From NCBI GenBank assembly GCA_001839685.1, contig MLAK01001051.1:1-36907 (forward strand): a stretch of DNA of 36,907 bases, in the 5' to 3' direction. A model generated the notes under the pieces. The model was given only the letters and a program-made list of their open reading frames with translations. It was not told where the DNA came from and made no database searches. Positions 27,236-36,415 of the stretch are shown in pieces. Numbering within the stretch: the stretch's first letter is position 1; each line of letters opens with the position of its first letter. The position numbers were made by a program, and so were the translations under genes. Source of the stretch: Tritrichomonas foetus (Eukaryota > Parabasalia > Tritrichomonadida > Tritrichomonadidae).

Positions 27236-28246
27236 TCAAAATATGTAGTCTCCATTGGCATCAATAACTTTTTTCAGTCTATTTTGCCATTCTGCAAAAA
27301 CTGAAAACAAAGTTTCCGATGGAATTTCATTGAAAATTTGGACTATTGTTTGAATCAAATGGCTTGGTGATTCAAAAACAATTCCTTTAACTTTTTCTTT
27401 AATAGTTCCAAATAAAAAAAAGTCGCTAGGCGCCAAATCAGGTGAATATGCCGGATGTGGAACTGATTCTAGTGAGTTTTCATTTATATATTTTTTGACA
27501 ATTTTTGCCACATGAGGCTTTGCATTGTCATAATGAACAAATAATTTTTTATAATTATTCGAGTTTTTAAACTCAACAATTTTTGACATAATGGCTGTAA
27601 TATAATATGCAGCATTAAACTTTTCATTTGGCGGCAAAACATCAATATGAATTATCCCATGAGGGTTCCAAAATACAGTCACCATAAATTTAGTGATCTG
27701 AAACCCTGGATTTTGAATAGTTGGGATTACTGAGTTTTCAGGAATCCATTGTGTATTGAAATCAGTCTTGGAATAAAACCAAGACTCATCTCCTGTTATT
27801 AAAAAGGTGAAATTAGTTTTTTGTTCTGCATTCAAAATTTTAAGAAGTTTTTTTGCCAATAAAACTCTATTGGCCTTTTGATTTTCTGTTAGAATATGTG
27901 GCACCCATCGAAGATGCACATGTTTATACATTAATTTTGATGTTAAACGATCATAAATTGTCGATTTTGGTTCACCTAAAACATTAGCAATATATCGACA
28001 CGATGAATGTGGAAATTCGGTTAAAACATCTAAAATTTTCCAGTCAAGAATATCATAACTTTGGCACTTTTTCTCTTTTTTCACAGGCTGTGTGTTTTGA
28101 CTTCTGTTCAGTTCTGCCATGACTCGGTAGATTTGTCTTTGAGACAAACATTTTTCTTTCAAGACACTCTTCATTTCTTCATATATTTCTTTGCCCCTTT
28201 TTCCTTCAAGCTGCAGAAAAGTTATGATTGAATGTTGATCAATCAT
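27236..28246 (-). CDS. Mariner-family transposase, apparently intact
   Basis: 336 residues, normal for mariner (about 330-350). N-terminal paired helix-turn-helix DNA-binding region about residues 1-110, then the linker signature 'WVPHILTENQK' (family WVPHELT). Catalytic triad: D in 'TGDESWFYSKTDF', D in 'HYDNAKPHVAK', and D in 'YSPDLAPSDFFLFG', with exactly 34 residues between the second and third, i.e. DD34D, true mariner. No stop, frameshift or missing catalytic residue, so it could be active. The ATG at 28246 is preceded within the element by a near-palindrome at 28255-28275. Confidence 0.96.
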   Translation of the reverse strand: MIDQHSIITFLQLEGKRGKEIYEEMKSVLKEKCLSQRQIYRVMAELNRSQNTQPVKKEKKCQSYDILDWKILDVLTEFPHSSCRYIANVLGEPKSTIYDRLTSKLMYKHVHLRWVPHILTENQKANRVLLAKKLLKILNAEQKTNFTFLITGDESWFYSKTDFNTQWIPENSVIPTIQNPGFQITKFMVTVFWNPHGIIHIDVLPPNEKFNAAYYITAIMSKIVEFKNSNNYKKLFVHYDNAKPHVAKIVKKYINENSLESVPHPAYSPDLAPSDFFLFGTIKEKVKGIVFESPSHLIQTIVQIFNEIPSETLFSVFAEWQNRLKKVIDANGDYIF

Positions 28247-28254
28247 TTTTTAAT

Positions 28255-28275
28255 AAACGTGCATCGTGTACGTTT
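28255..28275. promoter_or_regulatory. Imperfect palindrome upstream of the transposase
   Basis: AAACGT and ACGTTT flank a 9-base centre (GCATCGTGT) directly upstream of the transposase ATG. Repeated at 1-18 in the partial copy, where the window begins inside it. Possible promoter or transposase-binding element; no direct proof. Confidence 0.3.
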
Positions 28276-28421
28276 ATAAATTATTCTTTTTTTTTATGAA
28301 AAAGATTCTTTATCTCTATTTTCAGTCAAGAGAAAAAAAAATTGTTTTCAAAATTTTTATGTTAACATTGCATAGTTTATTATTTATAAATATAATGTAT
28401 TGATTTCACTTCTAATGTGGG

Positions 28422-28449
28422 TAGTGACATCACGCCTCCGGACACCCTA
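28422..28449 (-). repeat. Right terminal inverted repeat of the mariner
   Basis: Reverse complement begins TAGGGTGTCCGG and ends TGATGTCACTA; same sequence as the terminus at 165-192. Confidence 0.92.
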
Positions 28450-28458
28450 TAGAAAAAC

Positions 28459-29082
28459 ATGAATCATTCGTTTCTATCTGTTCCTTTCCATACTTTAATG
28501 TCTAATGGACCAAGAACTGAAGAAGAAATCCAATTTTGGAAGAAAGTTTATTCCAAAACTAATTCATCAAACAACCTGAATAATGATTTGTTCGACATAG
28601 CTAGCAACTCTATTGAAAAAGAATTTCATCAAAACGATGATTCTTATCATCATAACTTAGTCACCACCAAAAATGGATGTTCCAAATATTTCAATCATCT
28701 TAAAACAAGTTTCATTTTAGATCAAAATTCTTCTGCAGAAATGAAAAACAATGGAACAAAGAAAATCAAGAGAGATTATGAACAAAACAAAATCGAAAAT
28801 CGAAAAAAGCAGTTGAAAAACTTTGATAGTTTCTTTGAGCTTCAATCACCACCTGTGCAATGGATGGTAAAAGAGTTTGGGAAACCTCTTTCTCAAATTC
28901 AATTTCAACATATTTACTCTGAATTAAAAGAAAAGTTACCAAAGGACTTAGTTCCAGGTAGAGAGGAGTATAGAGATAGAAAAATTAGAGCATACTGGAT
29001 GAATACTGTCTGGGAAAATGTTATTGCCAGAGATATTCTCCAAAGCACGATCAGCACAGAAATGTTTTCTGATAAGATATAA
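28459..29082 (+). CDS. Hypothetical protein with a transposon in its leader
   Basis: 207 residues from an ATG 9 bases after the mariner's last base. Asn/Ser/Lys-rich first half; the second half (about 120-207) looks like a conserved domain: 'FFELQSPPVQWMVKEFGKPL', 'IQFQHIYSELKEKLPKDLVP', 'REEYRDRKIRAYWMNTVWEN'. I do not recognise the family. The frame cannot extend upstream: a TAG at 28450-28452 is formed at the insertion edge. The coding part is unbroken and its stop (TATAAAATAG) contains TAAA. Its own initiator was left on the far side of the mariner; the element end contains TTTCACTTCT near 28404-28413, which could act as a substitute start, but an out-of-frame upstream ATG (28415) then overlaps this ATG. 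Confidence 0.7.
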   Translation: MNHSFLSVPFHTLMSNGPRTEEEIQFWKKVYSKTNSSNNLNNDLFDIASNSIEKEFHQNDDSYHHNLVTTKNGCSKYFNHLKTSFILDQNSSAEMKNNGTKKIKRDYEQNKIENRKKQLKNFDSFFELQSPPVQWMVKEFGKPLSQIQFQHIYSELKEKLPKDLVPGREEYRDRKIRAYWMNTVWENVIARDILQSTISTEMFSDKI

Positions 29083-29928
29083 AATAGTTTTTAAAATTAT
29101 ATTCGCTTTAAATTTACGAATCTTTCGAAATCGATTTTGGTGTTTTTTATTGCCATCATAGGACTCATAGAAAAAGTATAACTTTTTGTGATTACGCCGA
29201 TTTCAAATCTCTGTTTATTTCCAATGATCAGTGAATTGACTTTTTCATAATCAAAAAAGTTTTTGAAAGTAAAGTATGACATTCATGAAATAAATTTATA
29301 ATATTATCATCCCTTAATATCACATGAAATAAATAGTTGAACTTTCACAAATCTCATCTTCAGTGAAACCAATTCATCGATTCTGTAAAGATAAATAGAA
29401 CTATATACTTGTAACAATTGCAGCATTTGCTTATCAAGATCTCTACACATTTCAATATTATTATTCGTTATTCGGCAATCATGTCAAAATTTTTCGATTA
29501 TTTCGAAATGAATATTTTATGAATTGGTTGCTTTGCCGACATATGTTATTGAGCCTTTATATTTTATAAATTAATATATCCGAATCCTGTTGTTATTTCT
29601 TCTTCTCACTCGATGATAGCAATATTTTTGAAATATATGAAGTGAATATAATTTCATTTGATAAAAAGAACATTATATTTATCGCATATTTTATTTATTT
29701 AATAATACAATTGTCTTTTGATTGAAAATCTCAGATACAGTTCAATGAAACACTACACCAAATAAAAATTCAAAAAGTTAACAAGAATTTTGGTCATTGG
29801 GACCGTTTATATCACAGTCCCGTTTACATTTTTCTGAAACAGTTTATTGAAAAAATCTAAAGTAAACGGTTTTCCATCCTTACAAAAAATTCCTTGTTTT
29901 TTTTAAAGCCCAAAATTCGAAATAGAAA
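29083..29928. other. 846-base spacer with one small minus-strand frame
   Basis: A 61-residue ATG frame on the minus strand (29097-29282; 'FFDYEKVNSLIIGNKQRFEI', 'VITKSYTFSMSPMMAIKNTK') is protein-like but unrecognised; it may be a small gene or a relic (confidence about 0.3). Near the next gene, CCGTTTAC (29820) and GTAAACGG (29861) form an 8-base inverted repeat, and GGGAC/GTCCC (29800/29817) another; these lie within 150 bases of the ATG at 29929. Nothing else seen. Confidence 0.35.
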
Positions 29929-32709
29929 ATGAGTTATTCTGAAAAACCAGTGGCGGTGCAACTCCAAGCCGTCAGAGAACGTATTCGTGTCATCAGGAAA
30001 ATCCTGAATCAAGCTGACCACATAAGGCAAAAATCTACGTCGTACGTTCATCACAGTTCGAAGTTAACTTCGCCAAACAAGCAAGCACATAAAACCAAAC
30101 ATATTCATCGAGACCGAGTTCGCAAAACAACAAATAAAAATATTCATGATTTTGATTTTGACAGCGATGAAAGTGATGATATTGAATACACAAAAAGTTA
30201 TAAACACCCAAAACATAATACAAAGCCAGTGATTCACTATTCAAAATCAAAACCTCAAAATCATAAATCTGATTCCAATCAAAAGTTGAACCACACTTCA
30301 AATAATCATCATAAAACCGATAGAAAATATGAGAAGTTGCCAAAAGTCAATAAAGAAGCAAAGAAAATTAAAGGGAATCCAATTTCAAAGAGGAGACAAT
30401 TGGCGACGGTTTCTTGTCAAAAAACCGCTTTTAGAAAATCTAGAAGAAATTATGATTCTGACTCCGAATGTATTTCATCATCGTTTAGCTATTCTGATGA
30501 TTATTATGGTGATTCTTATGATGATTTTTATGATGATTCTTCTGACGTGGACAACTCAGTCGAAAATTCCGATTATTCAAATGAAGAATCGTATGAATAT
30601 TCAAATAGCAATTCTGATGGTGTTGACTTAAGTTTCTTAAGAAAACATGATATTAACTTTAGCTTGGATAGTTCTTCTGAAGAAGACAACCAAAAAGAAA
30701 ACAAAAAAATTTTCGGCATTAAAAAATACAATCGGAAATATAAAAACCGTTTCCTTGAATCATCTTCAGAAAACGAGCATGAATATGATGATGTCAGTGA
30801 TAATTCTTCATCTTCTTGTATTTGTTGTCCAAGATGCAACAAAAAAATATCAAAATCTCAACTCAATGAATCCAAAACTCATCAAACAAAGTCAAAATCA
30901 TCCAAAATTCGAATCCCTAAAGCAAACGAAGACCGTTTTCTCGATTTAACGTCATCATCCGACAATGATGATAATATTCCTTACAATCACCACCACTCTC
31001 ACCAATATCGAGACAAACATGAAAATAAACATAAAAATCACGCTTTAAATTATCAAAAGAAAAAAAATGGAAAAAATAGAAATTCATTATTAAGCTCATC
31101 AATTTCATCATACAGCACAAATACTTCAACACTTTTAAGAAGATATGGAGATTCTTCTTCATCAAATTCTTCATTTTCATCTTTGAATTTATCCGATTCA
31201 GTTTCAATTTCTGAAGACTTGAGCGATGACATTGATATTAATGATTTATTGAGTGCAACAGATTCTTCTGCTCTTGACGATTCATTTTTAAGCTCATTAA
31301 CTTCTTCTTCTTTCACCAAATCATCTTCTTCACTTCAATACAAAAATTCTAAAAGTAAAAATACCAATAATAAAGAAAGTAAGCAAACGAAAGGTAAGAA
31401 TGAAAAACTTGATTCTGAAATTACTTCATCATGCAGTGCTTTATCAAGTTTTGTAAATGAAATGAAAAATCAAACTAAAAATCTATCTAAATCAAATAGT
31501 GTTAAACAAAGTGAGTCGTCAATCAATGAAAATGATTTGCTTCCAACATCAACAACAGAGGATGAAAATTCTGAATCAAAACATGATTTTAACCATGAAT
31601 TAAATCAAGAATCTACAAAAAGTGGACACTCATACCACTCACTTTCAAATCAAAATGAAGAAGAAAGCACTTCATTGATTCACATTTCAAACATTGATAT
31701 TTCTTCAGAGGAAGAAGAAGCAGAAAATATTGATTCAAAGATTAAATTGAACTCTACATCAATTTCTTCTAAACAAGAAGAAGAAGAAGATTTTCCACAA
31801 AGTTCAAATATTGATTTCAATGAAAGTGAAAGCATAACTAACAACTTATTAAAAGAAAGTAGTACTCAACGGAGTTCAAATTCACTAAATAAATCACACT
31901 CTGCTCACAGTCCCATCATTTCCGAAGAAGAAAGCAAAATTTCATCTCATTTCGAAGAAGAATCTTTTCACAGATTCTCCTCAAACCTCAACTCATCATC
32001 ACTTATGAAGATCAAAGGAGAGGAGGAAGAAGAAGAAGAAAAAGAAGGTGAACGTAAATCAAATATTTCATCATCAACAATCAATAAAATTTTGTTTGAA
32101 GAAGAAGAAGAAACTCTTTTCATAAAATCAAATAAAGTTGAGAATCAGAAAGAAAGCAACACGTCTGAAGAAGAAGAAACAACATTGACAATTTATTTAA
32201 GCAATGATGATGAAGAGGAAGACGATGAAGTTGTTTTAATTCACCATGAAATGAATGAAGAAGATTATTCCGAAAATGATTTTCCAAAATCTACCAAGCA
32301 GTCAATCAAAGAAGAAATGAATAACTCGAGTCAAAAACAAAATGAATTAACTGGAAATTTAGAGAATGAAAAGAAAGTAAAGAAAGAAAGCACTTTATCT
32401 GACTTTGCTGAAAATGAATCAGATTCACCAGGCGTTTTTGATGACAATGATTTTGAATCACCAAAAGAAGAAGAAGAAGCTTCAAATCATAATGAAAATG
32501 TTCCAATTCACTGTCAAAAAGAAAATGAGAAAGCTCCAAATCAGAAACAAAGCACATTGTCTGATTTTGAAGAAACTGGATCTGATTCCCCTGGAAATTT
32601 CAATAATGACGATTTTATTTCACAGAATGAAGAAGAAGAAGAAGAAGATATTGAAAAGTTTCTAGCGAAAATCAAAGGAAATTTAGACAATTTTGATGAA
32701 GATGAATAA
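29929..32709 (+). CDS. Long Ser/Glu/Asn-rich low-complexity protein
   Basis: 926 residues. The first ~30 residues (MSYSEKPVAVQLQAVRERIR, then VIRKILNQADH) are the only ordered-looking part, probably one helix. The rest is Ser-, Asn-, Lys- and later Glu-rich, with many SSSSE, SDSD and EEEEE runs, i.e. many potential casein kinase 2 sites. One Cys cluster at residues 297-303 (CICCPRC) is a possible small metal site. The tail has a 54-codon duplication (see 32389). The stop is TAA in GAATAAAAT with overlapping poly(A)-like motifs. The frame is open for 2.8 kb, so it is a real gene, but no function can be assigned; disordered scaffold or nuclear protein are both possible. Confidence 0.75.
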   Translation: MSYSEKPVAVQLQAVRERIRVIRKILNQADHIRQKSTSYVHHSSKLTSPNKQAHKTKHIHRDRVRKTTNKNIHDFDFDSDESDDIEYTKSYKHPKHNTKPVIHYSKSKPQNHKSDSNQKLNHTSNNHHKTDRKYEKLPKVNKEAKKIKGNPISKRRQLATVSCQKTAFRKSRRNYDSDSECISSSFSYSDDYYGDSYDDFYDDSSDVDNSVENSDYSNEESYEYSNSNSDGVDLSFLRKHDINFSLDSSSEEDNQKENKKIFGIKKYNRKYKNRFLESSSENEHEYDDVSDNSSSSCICCPRCNKKISKSQLNESKTHQTKSKSSKIRIPKANEDRFLDLTSSSDNDDNIPYNHHHSHQYRDKHENKHKNHALNYQKKKNGKNRNSLLSSSISSYSTNTSTLLRRYGDSSSSNSSFSSLNLSDSVSISEDLSDDIDINDLLSATDSSALDDSFLSSLTSSSFTKSSSSLQYKNSKSKNTNNKESKQTKGKNEKLDSEITSSCSALSSFVNEMKNQTKNLSKSNSVKQSESSINENDLLPTSTTEDENSESKHDFNHELNQESTKSGHSYHSLSNQNEEESTSLIHISNIDISSEEEEAENIDSKIKLNSTSISSKQEEEEDFPQSSNIDFNESESITNNLLKESSTQRSSNSLNKSHSAHSPIISEEESKISSHFEEESFHRFSSNLNSSSLMKIKGEEEEEEEKEGERKSNISSSTINKILFEEEEETLFIKSNKVENQKESNTSEEEETTLTIYLSNDDEEEDDEVVLIHHEMNEEDYSENDFPKSTKQSIKEEMNNSSQKQNELTGNLENEKKVKKESTLSDFAENESDSPGVFDDNDFESPKEEEEASNHNENVPIHCQKENEKAPNQKQSTLSDFEETGSDSPGNFNNDDFISQNEEEEEEDIEKFLAKIKGNLDNFDEDE
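32389..32640 (+). repeat. In-frame 162-base duplication in the C-terminal coding region
   Basis: The segments starting at 32389 and 32551 both encode STLSDF...SDSPG.F..DDF/DNDF...EEEE, offset 162 bases (54 codons). The copies have diverged considerably at DNA level but keep the SDSPG and DF elements, suggesting selection on the motif. Confidence 0.75.
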
Positions 32710-33070
32710 AATAATAATTTGTAAATAAATGATTGAAATCACACAATATTATTATTATTCGGATTTTTCTTTAGTTTTGGAAACATTAATATATAAAATA
32801 TAAAAAGATTGAGGAATCTGCTTATATTATTCCAAAGCAGATTAAATTTTTATTAAATTTTTATTATTTAATAATAATAAGTAAATAAATGATTGAGGTT
32901 GTTCACATATTATTATTATTCAGATTTTTCTCATAGTTATCATGTTGCTCTTCTGCTTCTCCATTATCTTCGGAATTGTGAATAAGATTTTTAATACAAT
33001 GTCATTTTCCCTAGATATAGTTGATTATTTATTAATAAATAAAAAAGTTTAAAAATACTAATATTTATTT
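32710..33070. repeat. Convergent 3' spacer with a direct repeat and a hairpin
   Basis: A segment of about 60 bases at 32714-32775 (with GTAAATAAATGATTGA and ATTATTATTATTC) recurs at 32874-32937 at an offset of 160 bases, imperfectly. Between the copies a perfect 9-base stem AATCTGCTT/AAGCAGATT (32815-32823 and 32835-32843, 11-base loop) occurs. Both copies carry AATAAA-type motifs on the plus strand, so a 3'-end processing region of the plus-strand gene may have been duplicated. Confidence 0.6.
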
Positions 33071-36000
33071 TCATGAAGATTCTTCTGAGTTCATCATATT
33101 AGATACATCAACAGATTTCCTCAACATATTGTTTGGTGTCATTGATCCTGATTCAATTTGCTTCAGAAAAACTTGAGATTCAATCCCTTTTAACGAAGAA
33201 AAAGTGGTTTTTGATGATCGAACATTACGAAATGATCGAAAATCAAATTTACAACTTTGATGTGAAGTATTTTCGGTTTTATCCAAGATGTTAGATTTAG
33301 GAAGTGGTATAATTGGACGAGGTTTCAAAAATGGTTCTTTCTTAGTACTATTGCTTCGATGATGAATAAGGCTAAGTTTAATTTGATTTATATGACTAGA
33401 ATCAATATTTTCAAAATGTTCAGAAGATGCATTTTTATAAATTTGACGTGAATGTTCAGGTGGTATTCTAATAGAAAATCGCGAAATGTTTCCACTTCCT
33501 GAATGATTATTCTGACTTATTGGAAGATCAAGATCATCATCAATAATAAAATCATCTGATGATGAATCACATGAACTAGAACTGGAACTTTTAGCACTGT
33601 CAGTTTGTTTAAATATCATATCATTTTCCTCTTTTTTATTATTATTTAAATGTCTATTAAAATCTTTGACAATATCATCAATATTATTATGACTCTTCTT
33701 TCGTTGTGAAATTTTAAATGATTGAAATTGCGATTCAGGACTCTTTAATAAATTATCATTGGTTGGGTTCTTATTCATTAATTGTGAAGATGATTTAGTT
33801 GATCGAATATATTGATTATATGCTTTATTAATCTTAACTAAAGATGATCGATTATGTTTCAATTTCTTAGTAAACATTGGATTATCAACTCGGGTAAATG
33901 ATTTGGATTCATTCGAATATAATAAAACAATCGAAGAAAGTGAATCAAGTTCCTGTGTGATGATTTTAGCAGCTTCTGCAATGTTTTTTCGATTAAATGA
34001 TACTTCTGTACTATATTCAAGAATATTCCAAGTTGCGCTAATAATTGAAGAAATCGTAGATTCAGGAATTTCTGAAATATTTTTAGCTAAATCAACAACT
34101 TCATAGAGATTTTGTGAAAGACCAAAGGCTTCAGCAGAAAAATCTTTGGAATTTACATGATTTGCACACTTTTCAAGATGACATTTAGCATCAGAAATGA
34201 ATTGTGCAAAATCATTAATGTCTAAATTCCATTCAACTAGATTTAAGTGATCATAAATAAAAACGAGATCATCATAAGCTGCATTAAAATTTTCGAGAGA
34301 TTTATTGAGTGTTTGTGTATGATGATCTGACTTGAACTTTAATGTATTAATGAATAGCTTTTGTTCAAATGTAATATCATTAATGATTTGAGGGATAGTG
34401 AATGATTTATCATAAAAGACATTTCTTTGAATTGACTTCATAAAGCGAAGAAGTGTTTTATTTAAATTGGCAATTTCTTCTAAATTTTCAATTTTTGAAT
34501 CAGTTGCATATTTCAGCTGTTTCATCAAGAATTTAAAGAAACGTGCAACAATTAAAGTATTATGGAAAACAGCTAAATTTGAAATACGTCGGTAAAATAA
34601 ATAAATAGCAGATGATGTCACTTTTACAATCTGACTAGAATCATCATTATCATTTCTATTCATTTTATCATTTTGATAGGAATAGGTTTCATTGTGAAGC
34701 ATGCTGATGAAAAGATTAAAGGCAAGATTAAGAGTTTCTGTAGTTTCTGGATCACTATCAAAAACACAAACTTCGCTTGTTAGGTTAAGTGCAACCAAAG
34801 CCGATTTTACCATTAATATCTCATTTTTGTCAGTTTCGGTAATATTAGTTTCACTTTTATCTTCAGTTTTATCATCACTTTTGTTTTCTAGTTTCTCAAT
34901 GTTCAAATTGTCATTTTGGTTTCTCTCAACGATGGTTTCGTCGCTGAAAAGCGAGAAAGTTGCTATAAATAGTGTAAGCGCATATTCAATATTATCTAAT
35001 TTATGAATATATGATATTCTTTGATCATTTGATGTTTTCGATGATACTTGTGATTTAAGAAGATCATATAATTTTTCATAGCTGATTCGAGTAAGTCGAG
35101 TCATACCATCAAAAAGGCTTGCTGGATAGTGATTTTTTATTAATGAATGAGCAATCATGTAAATATACTTTTGGAAATTAATCGATAAAGTTGAAAGTGG
35201 TGAAACTTTCAAATGTTTTGAAGTAATTGGTGTGAAAACGATAAATTTTTTGGAGCTTTTCAATCGTTTCATCAAAGATTCCGTTTTTTTATCAAAATCT
35301 AAATCATAACCTTTCAATTCATTTTGAAGTCTATACAAAAAATTATTTGATTCATTTTGGAATGAAAATGGCGAATATTGCAATGTTTCTCGAATCTGAG
35401 CGGCTAATTGATCTGTTATTTCATGAATTTCTTGGTGTGATAACTTTAAAGTAACAATAGCTAGTTCATAATGACATCGAAATCTTAAAAGTTTGTGAAA
35501 TTGTGTGATAAAAGTGAGACATTCTTTTGAAAGCTTATAAGCAATCGCAAAAGTAGATGAATCAAATCTTGAAAAAATTGAAGATTTAAATGAGAGAGAA
35601 ATTAAGTTGATTAAAGCTCGTGTATAGCTTGATGCGTAATCTATATATTTTTGATACTGTTTTGAATAATGTTGTGAAAACTGTGATTTGAGTTGAGAAA
35701 TAGACGCTTGTCTAAAAGTGGAAATTCTTGGAATAAATTCAGTGCAAATTTGTTTGCATAAAATATCAATATTTTTGATGTAAATACAAACATTAATATT
35801 ATTTGTAGTTGTTTTATCAGCTTTTTCTGAACAAAATGAACTTGTCTCAATTGTACTATGAAGTTCATCTGACATTTGAACAAGTTTTTGTAATTCATTT
35901 GATAATGAATTAATTTCAGCAGTAATTGATGGAATCTGTACAAAAGATGTCAATTTTTCACATAGAAAGCTTATAGAATTAGAAAATATGACAATCAGAG

Positions 36001-36415
36001 AACGCTGGTGATTTAATGAAACAACGGCGGATTTGAAGTTATCTCTGGATTGCGAATCGCAGGTTATGTTTAAAATGAAGCTTCGAATATCTCCACACAT
36101 CGCAAAGATCGAATCAATGCATTGTTGGACAAGCATAAAATAAAAATCGATCAGACTTGATTTGTAGGTCAGTTTATATATTTGCGCTTGGTTTGTTAGA
36201 TCTTTGGGAACCCCAAATCCGCAGGTATATGCTACAGTGCAGCATTTATAAACCAGCGAGAAAAGTTCTACTTGATTGTCGTGAAATATGCGTAAGTTCG
36301 TATGGTCACTGCAAATTGAAGATACCGTGTTGTTGATAGATTTCGGAACTTCGAAACCACCAAGGGGCTTCCCGGATGGAATAAGTGCTTGGAAAAGTGA
36401 GTCGGCAAAATCCAT
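33071..36415 (-). CDS. Large hypothetical helical protein
   Basis: 1114 residues, not recognised. The N-terminal ~830 residues look like a long chain of amphipathic helices without membrane segments (e.g. 'EINSLSNELQKLVQMSDELH', 'CLTFITQFHKLLRFRCHYEL', 'AKIITQELDSLSSIVLLYSN'), the kind of architecture seen in tethering, exocyst-like or cytoskeletal scaffold proteins; this is only shape, not homology. An acidic insert lies near residues 505-530. The C-terminal ~240 residues are Ser/Asn/Lys-rich and disordered, with a run 'SAKSSSSSSCDSSSDDFIID'. First ATG (MDFADSLFQALIPSGKPLGG) at 36415; no initiator close by. Frame intact. Confidence 0.7.
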   Translation of the reverse strand: MDFADSLFQALIPSGKPLGGFEVPKSINNTVSSICSDHTNLRIFHDNQVELFSLVYKCCTVAYTCGFGVPKDLTNQAQIYKLTYKSSLIDFYFMLVQQCIDSIFAMCGDIRSFILNITCDSQSRDNFKSAVVSLNHQRSLIVIFSNSISFLCEKLTSFVQIPSITAEINSLSNELQKLVQMSDELHSTIETSSFCSEKADKTTTNNINVCIYIKNIDILCKQICTEFIPRISTFRQASISQLKSQFSQHYSKQYQKYIDYASSYTRALINLISLSFKSSIFSRFDSSTFAIAYKLSKECLTFITQFHKLLRFRCHYELAIVTLKLSHQEIHEITDQLAAQIRETLQYSPFSFQNESNNFLYRLQNELKGYDLDFDKKTESLMKRLKSSKKFIVFTPITSKHLKVSPLSTLSINFQKYIYMIAHSLIKNHYPASLFDGMTRLTRISYEKLYDLLKSQVSSKTSNDQRISYIHKLDNIEYALTLFIATFSLFSDETIVERNQNDNLNIEKLENKSDDKTEDKSETNITETDKNEILMVKSALVALNLTSEVCVFDSDPETTETLNLAFNLFISMLHNETYSYQNDKMNRNDNDDSSQIVKVTSSAIYLFYRRISNLAVFHNTLIVARFFKFLMKQLKYATDSKIENLEEIANLNKTLLRFMKSIQRNVFYDKSFTIPQIINDITFEQKLFINTLKFKSDHHTQTLNKSLENFNAAYDDLVFIYDHLNLVEWNLDINDFAQFISDAKCHLEKCANHVNSKDFSAEAFGLSQNLYEVVDLAKNISEIPESTISSIISATWNILEYSTEVSFNRKNIAEAAKIITQELDSLSSIVLLYSNESKSFTRVDNPMFTKKLKHNRSSLVKINKAYNQYIRSTKSSSQLMNKNPTNDNLLKSPESQFQSFKISQRKKSHNNIDDIVKDFNRHLNNNKKEENDMIFKQTDSAKSSSSSSCDSSSDDFIIDDDLDLPISQNNHSGSGNISRFSIRIPPEHSRQIYKNASSEHFENIDSSHINQIKLSLIHHRSNSTKKEPFLKPRPIIPLPKSNILDKTENTSHQSCKFDFRSFRNVRSSKTTFSSLKGIESQVFLKQIESGSMTPNNMLRKSVDVSNMMNSEESS

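Larger units (their letters stand above)
27160..28449 (-). mobile_element. Complete mariner transposon
   Basis: 1290 bp with 28-bp terminal inverted repeats (27160-27187 and 28422-28449; 24 of 28 matching, the mismatches clustered in the middle), flanked by TA on both sides (27158-27159 and 28450-28451), the mariner target duplication. It holds one intact transposase gene. Terminal repeat length, element size and DD34D triad agree with Tvmar1-type mariners of Trichomonas vaginalis. Near-identity with the partial copy at 1-192 implies recent spread. Because TATA occurs at both edges, the ends could be placed two bases differently. Confidence 0.95.

Noticed and set aside
30035..32665. Frames on both strands inside the Ser/Glu-rich gene
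   Set aside because: Shadows of simple codon repeats (GAA, TCA, GAT) in the long plus-strand gene.
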